Numbered from the stretch's first letter, positions 26,101-40,177 are shown. The stretch: DNA of 64,000 bases from Rhopalosiphum padi (GCF_020882245.1 NC_083597.1:33954652-34018651); one strand, 5' to 3'. Translations and numbers: made by a program. Notes: generated by a model from the letters alone, not told the origin.

Positions 26101-28721
26101 AATACATCCGATAGGCATCTACGGGCGACCGTGGCATTTTCGGCAGGTGGGGAAGGGGTATAATAAAGTTTTGGTTGTCGTATTATTCTCGTGTATAGGT
26201 AAAAAATACACGTCAGGTAAACGTGCGACCGACGGTTAATTTCCATTTTTATGGTGGTTTACAGCTGAAGTCATATTATTATTATACTATATATATGTGA
26301 GGTATAGTAAGGGTGCCCGTATTTCGATGGTAAAAACTGAAGTGGAAAAAAAAATATTTTTATATTTATTTTCTCCAAAAACACAGAAATTTGTATTCGA
26401 AAACGTTTAATGTCATTAATCATTATATTATAATATGTAAATGTTACACCCCTGTGGACTTGTATAATTGCTCAGTTTATGAAACGGACACTTATTATTA
26501 TAATATACGAGGTTACCGTTAGGATTTTATCGTGAAAACAATTTTTAAAATACAAGCACAGTAAATATTGGTCCCACTGAGGGGAGAATTGGATACCAAT
26601 AACACTCACCGTATAGGTGAGAGAATATGGAAAAGTTCCAGAAATTCGTTTTCAAGACGGATAGATAATACGATTAGAAGCGGTTTCGTAAATATTATAC
26701 TGTAGCTTATAAACCGAATAAAGATGATATTTTTAGATATTTATAAAATATACTCTCCGAGTAATATATCGGTTGAACGCATTGAATTATGTTAATATTA
26801 TTTTTTTAAATTTACTTACAAATGGCTATACTATACAGCATTTAATAGTAATAATGTAATATTATTATGATGTCTATTTAAATTTCTCGAAATTACGTTT
26901 GTTTTGAATTCAGAATATTTTTACAGTTTCCTCACGCGACTGACTGTACAGTTCACACTTATCTGAAAAATATTGAAATTAATACGCATATTCGAGAGTT
27001 TAATGAACGTAACGAATGTTGATTCATATTATATTATATGAATATTCCGGAAATGACTATTCTTAAACTGAATATTTTAATTATCATAACCTTACGGTTT
27101 TATAAATTATACATGATCTAACAATATTCTTGATCTAGTTTATAATCTTTTTGATTACATAATATAGTTAACGTATTATAGGTGGACTACATCATAATAC
27201 TATACATGCCATTTTAATAACAATGATATATAGGTACCTAGTTAGCGGATTACATTTTTTTATCTTTTATTTTAGTTCAAAAACATTATTGTAGGGAATA
27301 ATTTTCTTATAAACCATAATAAATACAATACATAGTATTACTGTAGTTCTACTATAATTAAGATTTTTTATTTTTGATGTTTTTACAGTTGATATAACAC
27401 AATTTCTATTAGTGTTATCGAATAACTATAACAACGGTAAAACACAAATAATAACGCTGTATTTGACGTTGTTTAAAAATCTGATTTCTTTATTACGGGA
27501 TGTACCTAGTCATCCAGTAAAAAGAAAATATAATTCATGCACGAAACAGTTTTTACTCAAAAATTTGTTATTACGCAGCAACCAATAATAATAATAATAA
27601 TTATAATATAGAATTAATAATTATAACAGGATCAGTCATATTTTTTTGAAAACATATTTAAAAAAAAAAACTAAATACACATTTTTTTAGATAATATTTT
27701 GTTGAGAACTAAGAATTGAGATTATAAATTTCGTGGACACTTTTTTTGAGAATTATATTTTAGAATGTATAAACATATAGCAACATAATCCAATCGGTCT
27801 CACTCGAAATAAATCGAAAAAAAAAATGAATTCGGACAGCGTTAAATATATCAAACTTCTAAAAACTTTCTGATCGAAAAATTAATTATATAATAATCTC
27901 CGAAAATGAATCAATTGGGACGATACATATTATACCAAATAGCGTGAACAGCGCCTATGCACCACCAAACCTAATCTAATCAAAAACCCTGAAATATGTA
28001 CGCAATTCGACCACCATTTTTGTGTTTAATATATTATATATATATATATTTATTACTCGCAAACGTATTGCGACGGACCGGCCGACTCGTGGGGATGACT
28101 GAGCAAAAAAGCAAAACATTCTGGTCCGGCAGTCTATACGCATGGCCCGGGAAAATGCACATGCAGCCATCGCCGTGGGGCGACTATCGGTCCAAAATGA
28201 TAAAGTACCTATACGACTCTTCGCAGCAAACAACGGCAGCCGTCGCGCGCGGTCGTCTTCTTATCGTTATTATTTTATTTTTATTCGTTCGCCGGCCGAC
28301 TGCGGCGAAGAGATCGTCTTACGGATAATTATCATTATTTCAACCGCATCACCGTATCCGAAGGAACAAAAGGGTACACTATATTATATTATTATACATA
28401 TACACGCGCTATCTCGCCACGACGGAGTATATTATTATTATTATCGTCATCGGCGCGTATAGACTTAAACAATATATTTTGCGGACTAAACAACGTCATG
28501 GCTGCCGCCGCCGCAGATGACAGTGCGTATATTCGATCTCTAAACGATGTAATACGCTCATTATTGTTTTTGTTTTTAATCGACCGCGGCGAGCGTACGC
28601 CGCCAGTCGTTTTTAGGGGTTGATCTCCGTAATGGGGTGCCACGGGCAGACTATATAATATTTCTTATAATATATTACATGTAAATACACCCGATCTGCA
28701 AGTTCTCGAGGTTATCGCTTG
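23114..28721. other. noncoding, no gene seen
   Basis: Sequence at 23500-25250 is a strongly AT-rich, CpG-poor block with no features. Sequence at 25260-26250 is GC-balanced with T-runs and (TA)n. Sequence at 26330-27960 is AT-rich. Sequence at 28040-28640 is GC-balanced with (TTA)n and CpG-rich runs. The open frames around 27976-28643 overlap on both strands and include repeat-encoded homopolymers, so none is called as a gene. Confidence 0.5.
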
Positions 28722-29158
28722 TATACAGGGCGATCATCAAGTGTATATTCGCCCATATTTTTCACTGCAATAATGGATTGATTACAACCATGATCTTTAT
28801 TGGTACACTTCAAAACTTCATTTTCAAATTCTTGAGATCTGTTGTATAACTCAAGGATGAAGTGCCCTGTGGCTGATACAAACTTCTGTCTCGCAAGAGA
28901 TAATACTTTTTTTATACTGTGAATTAACAAGTGTCTAGATGATTTTCACTCGAAATTCGAACGAATTATTCCTCAGTTTTTGAAATATTTATAATAAAGA
29001 TATGAGTCCTAAAAAATGGTTTTACAAAAATATAAAATACATTTAATAACTGATCTTGTAATAATTATATACTTAAACTATTTAAAAATGATAAAAGTCA
29101 ATATATCCATTTAATAAAAAAGACGAGGAAAAGAATATTTGGCGAATCACTCTGTATA
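28722..29158. mobile_element. MITE with 13-bp TATACAG(G/A)G(C/T)GAT terminal inverted repeats
   Basis: The left end TATACAGGGCGAT (28722-28734) and the complement of the right end, TATACAGAGTGAT (29146-29158), match at 11 of 13 positions. After a 13-base offset the similarity continues inward (TTCGCC and AATGGAT blocks in both arms). The element is 437 bp and encodes no transposase. The outer TATA is compatible with a TA target site, as in Tc1/mariner elements, but the family is inferred only from the ends. Internal motifs are shared with 2222-2724 and 35255-35737. The 72-codon frame on the minus strand at 28712-28930 lies almost wholly inside and is not considered a gene. Confidence 0.78.
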
Positions 29159-29470
29159 ATACCATACATACTTTGATAAACATCGCATAATAATTTCGTC
29201 ATCACTTCCCACTATCCCTGCCACTACGCTGCTGCAGTAATGATCAATCGCATAGTATGCCATAATCGTAAGAACGAGAATAACAGAACAACCCGTATAA
29301 TATATAGTTATTATATAGTACACTAAAGTATATATAAATGCATATTATAGAAGCACCGTGAGGGGGAAGAAAAAAAATAATATTCGAGAATAGTAGATAA
29401 TGTCCTACGACTAATGTTTTAGTAAACAAAGACAGATGCCACTGCCTCTGCAGCTCAGTATGATGTCAGT
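29159..29470. other. noncoding, no gene seen
   Basis: AT-rich sequence with a GC-balanced 60-base stretch just before the poly(A) run at 29471. No coding or RNA feature was recognised. Confidence 0.5.
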
Positions 29471-29495
29471 AAAAAAAAAAAAAAAAAAAAAAAAA
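29471..29495. repeat. poly(A) run, 25 bases
   Basis: Twenty-five consecutive A. It could be the tail of a retroposed sequence on the plus strand, but the preceding 200 bases contain no recognisable reverse transcriptase, tRNA-like promoter or flanking duplication. Confidence 0.9.
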
Positions 29496-31134
29496 CATAA
29501 AAATGAACTACGTCAACAACTTGTTATACTTAAAATGAAATTTATTTACGCTCAACAAGAAAATGACCAAAAATGAAAATATAACAATCGTTAAACAACC
29601 GCGGACAATAAATATACACTATCCATATACATTATTACGTAAACGTACATTCTTCTAATCGTCGCCCAATTTGTTAAATTACTATATTATTATTATTATT
29701 CTCGAGAACGAACGCAACGGAAATAATTGGGTTTAACGATTTTCAATCAACGCGAACCACATCAATAATTTATCGTCGATATATATACTTATACAATATA
29801 TAGCTATATATATATACACAATATATATCTATATAACTAATTAATATATGGTTATAATTATTATTCAGTGACTAGACGCAAAAATATCGTTAGTACCTAT
29901 TAATACAGCTATGATTGATGTATTAGAAACAAGTTTCTATGAGGTGAATGATCCAAGGACCAGTTTTTTCTTCGATTTTCAGTATATAATATTCTGCCAA
30001 AAAGTACCTACTCTATATTATTCCTACTGGTATCATAATACTATAGCAGTATAGTAGGCTACTGTATAAGATGATTTAAATTAAGTTGATTTATGAGGTA
30101 TAAAAAATGTAAGTAAACAATTTCAAAGTATACTTGAAAGTATCTATAAATGATCTATTAATGTATTCAAATACGTATTTTAGATATTTTTAAAAGTGTC
30201 TGTCACAAGATTGTTGGTTACCATAAAACGCAGCGAACGACAAAACAAAATACTAATATCCTATTGAAAATGTCATTGTATCCGTAGCGATAATGATTGC
30301 GATATAGTTTTTTTTTCCAAATACTTGATAATTTCATATGGAGTTTATATATTTATGTTTTATTTACACCATGAAATATGTAATCAAAATAATTAAACGT
30401 ATAGTAAATGTAGTTATAAATTTGATATACCTACAGAACATTTAATCACTGAAAATAATTGTGAGAGATGTAACCATTAAATATATTATAAAGACCCATA
30501 GACTTTGAACGCATACAGTAATGAAGCAAAAAAATCGAAAAAAAATAATATATTAATCGGCTCAAAGTGAGTTCTTAATTTAAGCTCAAAACTTTGTTTG
30601 CGCTTTGATCGACTATCCAATACGTCAATACAATCCAAAGATAAATAAACACGTTCGCGCGTATTAATCGCTATCAGTATAATTCTCGAATGCGTTCGTA
30701 CACTGCAGGTATACTGTGCTTGCTATATAGGCAAAACATAATATAATACATAAACTCAAATCAGGTAATATACGCATGTGTTTCGAACGACACACGTATA
30801 CACATTTATTTTAATATAATATAATAATATATTGTATATTGTTTGACGCACTCGTTTCTCTCGGAAGATTTAGAATTTTAGAAATGACACGTTTGAAAGG
30901 TTTTTATAAACGCGACAATAGGAAAAGGTAAACGTGGGTCTGTGTCCCGAACAATTATATGATTAGAATGCACACGTCAAATCGGAGCGCCAAACACTGT
31001 ATATATACCTACGGCGCACATATTATAGGTATTGTATTTAGTTCGAGATGACAAAACTCGCTTTACAATAAATTTTTATACGAGCACACAATATTATCAT
31101 AGGCGTACATACAAGTATGCCTATACTATATAGG
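29496..31134. other. noncoding, no gene seen
   Basis: AT-rich sequence with scattered short (TA)n tracts (29780-29840) and (TTA)n near 29685. No coding or RNA feature was recognised. Confidence 0.55.
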
Positions 31135-31158
31135 TATATATATATATATATATATATA
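31135..31158. repeat. (TA)n microsatellite
   Basis: Pure TA dinucleotide tract of 24 bases. Confidence 0.95.
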
Positions 31159-32282
31159 GATGGGTACGACCGACTACCCGTCAACACCTGTACAGCACTA
31201 GTCATCAACGCGTTCGAACGACGACGTCCATTGTAGCGTTTTCTTCACCCCCGACGAACCGATATCAATCAGGGTGTTTCTAAGTACACGCACATACACA
31301 CACCAATATATATTTTATATTTTAAGGTCCCTCGACCGTAATTTGTTTCGTACGGCCGATAGTGATGTGCGCTTATATACCGAAATGCACGGTCGGTGGG
31401 GGGCGGGAGGGGGAGGGAGAAAAAAAAATTAAAATATATATAAATAAAAGGCCGTCGTCTTTGCGATTTCCAGGAGACGATAAGGCGCGCGAACACTGCT
31501 GCAGCATCAGCGGCGGCGGCAATAACACTGTGCAGCTGCTCGGCATATATAATAATATATAATAACACGGCCGGTCGCGGCATTTCGCCGATCGATATCG
31601 TCGTCGTCGTCGTAGTCGTCGTCGGCGCTGCACAATCCATAATAATATAATATTATAACGCGCGCGCGTACCCGCGTACCTACTACTATTATTGTAATAT
31701 ACATATGCGTACGGACGGGCAGCCATACCGGACAGACGAACGGATTTATTTTTTTTTCCCGCAGATATACTATACTCGCGTACATAATATATATAATATA
31801 AACGCGTTATAATAGCAATACCACACACTGGTGTACGGAAATCCGCAAAATTATGGAAAATAATTCAGACTATATCGGGACACACCCCGGCGAGTCACTA
31901 TACGCACACACACACACACACACACGACGACGCAATAATATAATAATATGTTGTGAGTGTACACGGTGTATGTAAACGCGCGTGTACGGTAATGTGCGCG
32001 CGAGCGGTACTGCGCTTATCTGGCCGAAGAAGTCATATTGTCTTTGCCCCGGATGCTTTATTGCCGTCGCACGCACACGACAACACAATAGTGCCGAGGA
32101 CCCCGGGGACGTGAACTCTCAGCAGGCACGTTTTCGCCGATAAAATACAAAACTAGTCACAACTATACGCAAAACATCTAAAACGGGCAGAAAATTATTT
32201 ATTGACTGGACGTTATTACACGCGTGTACCTACCTATATTATATTATACGCACAGCGCATACCTCATACAACGTAGTACTAT
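31159..32282. other. CpG-rich noncoding patch with microsatellites
   Basis: This is one of the most CpG-dense parts of the window (31190-31260, 31330-31750, 31960-32120). It contains a (TCG)n run at 31599-31624 and a (CA)n tract at 31905-31925. Several long overlapping frames run on the minus strand, but their translations are dominated by repeat-encoded runs (T, D, R, Y), so they are treated as artefacts. Confidence 0.5.
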
Positions 32283-32305
32283 ATTATTATTATTATTATT
32301 ATTAT
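32283..32305. repeat. (ATT)n microsatellite
   Basis: Trinucleotide tract of about 23 bases followed by TA repeats. Confidence 0.94.
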
Positions 32306-35254
32306 ATATACACATTGCGTTGTACGGCGATACATGTATATATACATATACATATATATAATGGGTACGACGTGCACACGACCCTGTTGTGTTTACAGAA
32401 GAATTGCCGTGAAATTGCACGCGAAATGATGATTCTTCTCTACAGGCCGAACGCGCGCACATATACGTATATAGTGTTATTATACTTAAATTATTATTAT
32501 ATATATATATATATATGCCAGTTTGTGTGTGTGCGTTACATATTTCATTGCATTCGCTTTCTTTCCGGTGCGTTATTACGTATAGTACAGGAGACGACCC
32601 TGTAATTTTTCGGCCTTTCGTATTACACCACACACGTCCCTCGGGTTTTTTTTTTTTATATTTCGTTATTACATTTGCTCTAAGCCGAGAGGACCACACA
32701 CGTCCGCGTGACGAATCTCGGATCGCGTTGCCCGATTAATCATCAGCCCCGCGCGCAGAGAGCTCGCTCGTCGCTCGGGGTAGAAACAACGATAATAAAA
32801 AAGAAAAATCATTATATTTGTACGTTTTTAACTTTCGGTCCACCACTGCCGGCGACTACCGTTCGGTATCGCGCCATATAACCGTTTGATTATTATTAAT
32901 GTCGTCGTATAGACGTATCGAATATTGTCTTCTTGTACATAATATATAGGTAATACACATAAATATATGTATACATATACCTAGCTGACTCACAAGTGTA
33001 CACACGAAACGCCGCGCGGCAGACGTACCGGGAGACCGACATACACATAATGTAAATAATACAACGTATTGTATTATGTAAATGCGCGACGATACAACGT
33101 GGATAAGTGAAATTTAAAAATTCTTTCGAATAACCATCAATTAGCATTTTAAATAACGCGCGTACGAAATGAAGACAGGATCGTTTCAAACGAGACGTGA
33201 CGAGACAACAGATATACCGTAGGCACACGGTATTTTTGTTTACCTATATATACATACACACACACACACAGGTTACACGGGTACTATAGATTTACATTTA
33301 ACATCAAACATAAACAAACACTATCGAAAATCAATCGGCTCCATACCGGGCGCATATAAAAATAAATATATATTATGTGTCAACCGGGCAACGGCATACG
33401 GACGCATAAGTCTAGAACGTCTTGATTATAATCTTCGGAAGGGTTGTTTTATGTAGACTCGAAGCATTCGTCGACGGTACATTTTGTTGGTCACGTGATG
33501 TCCTGCTGTAGTCCTGTGCCTATATTATAATATACACAATGTAATAACGTTATGTATGACTTGTTGTTTGTACACGCGGTGTACGCGTTCAATGATAAAT
33601 TAATCACTGACAACTTGTAATTCGAGATCGAATACCAAATATTATGTACCTAAACAATAATTATTTTTATTATTATTATTATAATTTTTTTTTTTACTTA
33701 GAATACGCTTGTGTAACTACAACAAACATCGAAGGCATTTAAATTGCATTGCAACCGATTATTAATAATATTTAATTATAGGGTTAAAAATGAGAGTTGA
33801 GTATTTGAACTACGCTCCGTGTATGATGGTGCGTATGTATATTACGCATACTGGTTCCTTGTCTAGTTTTTAAAATTATATGGTGATGGGGCGGATTGGG
33901 TGCCGGAGCATTGATAGTAGCTAGAAATGTCAATAATCGAAAACGAACCGGTACAGAATATAATATAGGAGGCAACGGTTAGGTCAAACAAATACACCGA
34001 TAAGATCATAATAAACCGGTCGATTAATAGGTCATTTGTATCTTGTCGGTTGTAATATTCTATTCTATTATATTTTATACACATATGTGTTATGTATAGA
34101 AAAAAAATTGCAGGATAATTATAATAATAATGGTTGTCGTTTGTTGCTTCGGTGCCAAACAGTGTTACATAAGTGTAATAATTAGAAATTGATTAACAAA
34201 TAAAATATTATAGATTGGGTTAAAAAAAAAAAATTGAAGCGTATATGTAACAAATGCCGACCATATGATAAACGGCGTATTGTCCGTAACCGCGTACTAC
34301 ACAATGATAATATTTTGACGTGCCTATATTATAATAATATAATACTCGAAGCGAGATAATAATAGTAATAGAAACCAAATAATAATTAATGTATATACGG
34401 GCGAATACAAAATATATTTCACAATTTATTACACATACTACGGCAGACATAATATTATTATACCTATACCTGTATTATATATGCCCAGGACAGAAGCGTT
34501 CCTAAAGTCGAATATTTTAACACGAAACGAGACGTAATAATAATAGGTACCAACACGTCATGCATTATTATGTTGAGCACGAAATAGCACCGCGCGGAGT
34601 CGGATAAAATGTGTACCTATTATACCTATTTATATAATATGTTGAAGATGGCAGGAAATCGCGCATATTATCTGCGACGGAGAATAAAACGATCTATTGC
34701 CATAAACTATGGTATTATAATATATATATATACGTATTCGTGTTTATGATAAATGCCTGCGTGGAAACGATACTGTTTCGATGCATCGCATAATAATATA
34801 CGTACACACGCATATGGTGTAGGATCGGACGGCTGCAGCACGAACTACTTAAATCATTATTTGTTTATTTTGTTTTCGATGTTCAAAAAACGTCGGCAAT
34901 TCGATAACGAGTTTACAACAGACATTATAATATAATAGTATAATACAGTTCTATAGCGTATATGCGTCTAACGATCAAACCACAGCGTTTAAATAAATAT
35001 ATAAAAACAATGCAATTATTATACTATGTGTATATAAAAAGTTATTGCAGAAAAAATTTGTGATTAAAGAAGTTACCCGTGTTATTATAGAATCGAGCAA
35101 ATTATTATTATCGGCGTGGCACAGTACTAGAAAGCACATTTCCGAATTTTTATTCAACCGGCTTGAACGTGCTTTGTCCGTTTTGATATTTGCGAGCGAT
35201 CGGACAATGGAAGGCATAATATACAATATAACGTAAAACGGATATTTTTTTGAA
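32306..35254. other. noncoding, no gene seen
   Basis: GC-balanced patches lie at 32380-32460, 32590-32870 and 32990-33230. A (CA)n tract lies at 33256-33270. The remainder (33600-35250) is AT-rich with (TTA)n. The frames here overlap on both strands without recognisable domains. Confidence 0.5.
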
Positions 35255-35737
35255 AAATCATAAAACGTAATCAAAATTCGAATGAGTAATTTTTGAGTTA
35301 TTTGTATTAATAGGATGATGATGAGTCTATGATGATGATTGTTAATAGGTTTTATTGATATGGAGGTATGGTAATTTACAATTTTTAGTAAAACCATTTT
35401 TAATGATTGCTATCCTTAATCTAAACATTTTAACAACTGAAAAACTATTCGTTCAAATTTTGAATTAAATGCATCAGTGTTTAAAAATATTTTACGAAAA
35501 ATAATTTACATTAAAAAAAGGGGGCTCTAGTTAAAAAAAAACATATAATTCTGTAGGTCTACACTTCTACAGGACACCTCATCATCTTTAATTAGTACGA
35601 ATTGTACGATAAATCTCAAGAATTTAAAAAAACCGGTATCTGGGTGCATTAAAAATTCCAAAAATAATAATTTGAATGAACACGTTATTGAATGGAAAAA
35701 AAATGTGGGTGAACTTGCGTGGTGAATCACACCGTAT
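35255..35737. mobile_element. partial fold-back MITE, right end present
   Basis: The right end GGTGAATCACACCGTAT (35721-35737), read on the minus strand, begins ATACGGTGTGATTCACC and matches the terminal motif of the elements at 9113 and 28722. Two internal inverted arms pair imperfectly: AAATTCGAATGAGTAATTTT near 35272-35292 and AAAACTATTCGTTCAAATTT near 35441-35460. The block containing TCTCAAGAATTT near 35613-35625 is also found, in the opposite orientation, near 28820-28832 in the 28722 element. No left terminus was seen, so the start is approximate. No protein is encoded. Confidence 0.6.
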
Positions 35738-36659
35738 TTTACGGGCCGCGGAACCGCAACAGTCTCGCAATACGAAACGTTATCGCGAAAAAATATCGTT
35801 TACGTTAACCACAATATCGTAGTCGGTTCGATAAAACAATATAATATATTATTATTATAATATTCGTATCGGGTGCCGTGATAAAACGACAGAGCGCGCG
35901 CGATAATTATCTACCACCACACTGCCGCCGCGAGTTGTAGGTATTATACGCAATGACCCGATCGCATTGCACCCAAACACACACACACACACTCACGTCT
36001 CGCGCACACACGTTGCACGCAAATATATTATATTATAATATGTATAACGCAATATATTATATCATTATACGCGTCTAATATATGGCAAACGCGAGGCCGA
36101 CGACGACGGCGACGAGTTTTATTCAAATCGGCCGTTCAATCAAAATAAACCACCGCCACCGTCGCCGGCACCGTTTATCTCGGCGCTCCGATCTCTCGCC
36201 CGAGTCCTATAAAAAAAAAATAAAGGACGCATAAGGACGACATTGGTACACTGCTATATATGCAGACGGATAGGTGGTATGGGCGCATTACGTAATGCCG
36301 TATAATATATAATATTATAACGTGCCTACAACACTAATCGTTTTTAATTGGCGATGCGTTTCGTGATGTCCCGCGCGATGACGCGTGTGACGCGCCGACG
36401 ACGATTGCAGCGCAGCATTTCAGCAGTAAGTTGTGTGTTATTATAATACAACGCGTTTGATGTGTCGCTGCAGGTCCCGCGAGTGCCTTATTAATTAATG
36501 TATACACAATATTTATAATAACGTGTACGGCGTCGTAAAACAAAAAACACGCGACGGCATAAAAGAGAAGCGAAAATATTGCGGAAAATCACGGGCAGAC
36601 GAGACGTCGTTGTGTTATAATATAATACGACGACCGTTCCGCATATATATATATATACC
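35738..36659. other. CpG-rich noncoding patch
   Basis: GC-balanced sequence at 35740-36240 with an (AC)n tract at 35977-35994 and GAC/CGG-rich runs near 36090-36170. A 50-codon ATG frame from 36082 crosses these runs and is rich in Thr, Arg and His. It is more likely composition than a gene. Nothing else was recognised. Confidence 0.45.
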
Positions 36660-37231
36660 TACGGGCTGATCCGTTTAACGCGAACCGCTCGTTATTTCGA
36701 GTAACACTGACGTTTTTGAAAATACTTTTTTTTTTTAAATTTTTAAGTCGGTACAAAACATTATTTTTTACTATATACCATAACTTCGTTGCCATTTTTT
36801 AAATGTTTTCATTTTTACTTTTTTGAATGACGACATACCAAATTTTTAATTTCACGTTCTTAAGCAAAATATTGTTCGGAGGAAGTATTTATTAGATTTA
36901 TCAAAATCAAATTTTGGTCAAGTAGTTCATTAATTATAAGTATTTGAACTATTTGAAGTTTAGGCGAATTGACTATTGAGTGGACGTTTTAACACTCGCC
37001 GCTAGTTAAAACTTTAAGCACTATTATAACTCATAAAATATATAGGTAGGTACTCGTCCAAAGTTTTATACACCTTAGGTACACCAAAAATTGCTGCCAA
37101 AAATTGTTTTAGAATACGAAATTAAAAAAAAGCACATTGTTAATCAAAAAAATAGCACGATAGAAAATTTAAAAAAAAATACCCATCTTTTAGAAATAAC
37201 GAGTGTTAAACATTAAATGGATTGTCCGGTA
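36660..37231. mobile_element. MITE with about 39-bp terminal inverted repeats
   Basis: The left end at 36660-36698 begins TACGGGCTGATCCGTTTAA and ends CTCGTTATTTC. The complement of 37193-37231 begins TACCGGACAATCCATTTAA and ends CTCGTTATTTC. The arms align over 39 bases with roughly three quarters identity. The 572-bp element encodes no transposase. Its interior shares two blocks with the decayed copy at 9113-9560, including AGTAGTTCATTAATTATA. It is non-autonomous and moderately diverged. The superfamily cannot be fixed without its target duplication or transposase. Confidence 0.75.
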
Positions 37232-40177
37232 TTTAATACATAATTTGCATACATCGGCTAAATATTCGTAAGAATAATATTATGTTCACACATATTCGCG
37301 ATCGTATTAAATTAATTATAAATAATAAATTATTATAAGTGGACGATCGACAGGTGATAAAAAAACTGTAATATTGTCGTTTGCCACCGCCAACTAAAAT
37401 ATGCATAAATTGGAAGTGCGATAGACCGCGAAAATAAATTGCTGCTGCTGCGGTCGTGGATATTCTGCATAATCGTTATATTTGACCGCCGACGACGTCT
37501 GCTGTGCGACCGCCATCTCAGATTTTATTTTAATAGTTATAATGTAATGGCATTTTTAAAACAAACCGGGCAGACATCAACATAGTTTCACATCATAGTC
37601 ATTCAAAAAAAAAAAATCTCACAAATTCAAACGAATAGCCTACCTTTGTTCGTCATACTGCACAATAATAATATTATAGAATGGCGTACAGTATAGAAAC
37701 ATCTTACAATGATTTCAAAGGAAAAACGTACTCGGCAAACTATAATAAAAACTAAATTAAGGAAGCGCTGTACACCAAAGGAGTGAATTTTTCTCAGCCC
37801 ACAGCAAACAATTCAAAAGTAAATCGGCAAAATTTTAAATATTATATGGAGTAGGTACTTATGTATTTTTTATTTTTACCGGGCCGATCGGGCCGACGAC
37901 GTGACGGTCGAGAAAACACAGTTGAGCAAAAGTACATATTATTCTGACTACCTCCAGATGTCGACCCCGTTCCGATACGGTTATAACGATTAATATGTTG
38001 CTATACGTACATAATTAAATCAAAGATACAATCGTCGTCATATACATTATGCAGTGCACATGTATTATTAAACGATGTACCTATATTATAGGCGCGACGG
38101 TTGCGGGAGTTACTGCTGCACGAGGCCGCGGTAAGTCGTTGAAAATTAATTGTCAGCGTGTCGTTGTTTTTCTTCGACCACTCGTTATTACTCTCACAAG
38201 TCCGACGAAGCCTTTGGTGACAATTTACGACACATTTTATACTAACAATATGTCGACCACCGCCGCCAACGCAGTTTTATTTTTACATCCGATTGCCCCG
38301 TCGCCGGCCGCCGCAACAGTCGCGCGCGCGGTCACTATCAAAACTACTATACATCGTCCGGTTCTGTAATTTATTTTTTCCCTCCCATATCACGCTATGT
38401 ATTTTACTATATTTTATGATTATCATCGCAATTAAAATTACCAACGTTATATTATTATCATTATTACTATTATTAATGTTGGAATCGTTCCCAGTTGTTA
38501 ACCCCCGCCGCGATGACAGCGTCGGTAAAATTGACAAAATAATTTTCATGACTACCTGTCTGCCTATAGTATTTACTCACACACACTCACATGAGAGAAG
38601 GTTCTCTAACAATTATCGAAAATTATGTCCTTTCGTTATTGCTTCTCGGTCTTGTTAATGGTTTTTGAAAAAAAAAATAAATAAATAAATAACAGGGACG
38701 TCACTTGGAGAAAAACAATATATATACAAAACAACCGCGACAGAAAACGTTTCATTTTGTTCAAATAAAAGAAAAAAAGAAACATTTCCAAAGTAAATTA
38801 TATTAAAAATATAAATACACGGTAAGGAAATATGAATTTCCTCGAATTTCTCTATTAAGTTATAATAAAACGCGATGTTCACTTGACCGGTTATTTCATT
38901 CGAAAAATATTATTATTGCATTGATATTTTTCATTGAATTATACGTAGTAGACATTTACATAAGACGATTTTCTGGTTGATCATGAATTCAGATTGAAAA
39001 AAATAAATGCATTTATTTTACTATACATTGATAAGGAGAATTATTTCGAAAAAAATAATGGAAAACTGAAATAATTGTAGTTTAATCGATATTAAATGGA
39101 AACAAGTGATCCGTGCTCTCAACGAATCCCTTTTCTGTGCGATTTGACAGCCTCCTACATAGTACATTCTGTTTATGACGGGTTTTGAAATGGTCAACAC
39201 AAATGCACACCGAAACGCAAACACAGAAAAAATGATTTTTCGAAGTGGTCTGAGACTTTTAGAAAATATATAATAATAAACTCTTATTTCACAGTCATTT
39301 GACCGTATTATTTAGTATGAATAGTACGACCAGAAAGAGTATTACCGACTGACTGATGACGGCCGTGCACATATATATACGAAGGTCGAACGGTCGTTAA
39401 AAGGGTAGGGTCGTATTATACCGAGGAAAAAGAATATGCGTTTGTACAGGTAGCTTGTTATTCGTTTCTAATGTAAGCATCGAATATTATGTGATCGTAT
39501 ATAATAATGTATATTAATTATATACGGCTGTACACATAATACGCGTAATACGTATGATGTTTAACATTTTGATTTTTTAGATGTGCGAAATGAAATAAAT
39601 AATATGATCCATTCACATCATTATGCATACTCGGAATTGAATACGAATACGAGTTGCACGGAAGTGTATAATTATTATAGACAGAAATGTTTTACATGTT
39701 AAGAAATGGAACAACAGTGTGTTGATGTATTTTTATTCGAAACAGAATCGTTATGTTTTAGATCGATGGTGATTGATAAATTTGAAGAAAAAAAATTCTA
39801 TCTAATGGCCCGTTAGAATGTTCGGAATGATTTAATTGCTCGGACCTATAAAAACGTCATTTTTGCATATGATTTAAACTAAAACCTATAACGGTACCAT
39901 TATAATATACACGTAAATATAGGTAATATATAATAAGAAGCGGTCGGTGTTACGCGTCGCCATGAATTTTCGGGGTTTTAAGGTTTTTTTCTCACAATTA
40001 TTTATAACGGTCCCTTCTTCTGGTTTATGTCGAAATATATAATACACATTACCCGTGTCTCGGTAAACATATTTTGTCTAAAAACACAAAAAAAAAAAAA
40101 CAGTAATAATAATAAAAACAACTACAGTTTACGGTTATTAAAATGTAAGGAAAAATAAATAAATAAAAATGCTACCT
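37232..40177. other. noncoding, no gene seen
   Basis: GC-balanced patches lie at 37440-37530, 37870-37990 and 38090-38350; the remainder is AT-rich. A consensus-like splice donor GCG/GTAAGT occurs at 38128-38136 downstream of an ATG at 38049, but nothing else supports an exon. The frames at 38049-38658 overlap on both strands and are not assigned. Confidence 0.45.

Noticed and set aside
28712..28930. 72-codon minus frame
   Set aside because: It lies almost wholly inside a MITE and reads through its terminal repeat. Related elements do not keep the frame.
29400..29495. retroposon ending in a 25-base poly(A)
   Set aside because: No RNA polymerase III boxes, gene fragment or flanking duplication could be recognised upstream.
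31373..31828. 151-codon minus frame and overlapping frames
   Set aside because: Several frames are open at once because of (TCG)n and (TTA)n repeats. Translations are dominated by Arg, Asp, Thr or Tyr runs.
32244..32699. 151-codon minus frame
   Set aside because: It crosses (ATT)n and (TA)n microsatellites encoding Asn and Tyr/Ile runs, and the plus strand is open too.
38049..38136. possible first exon with GTAAGT donor
   Set aside because: A single consensus donor is expected by chance several times in a window this size, and nothing else supports an exon.
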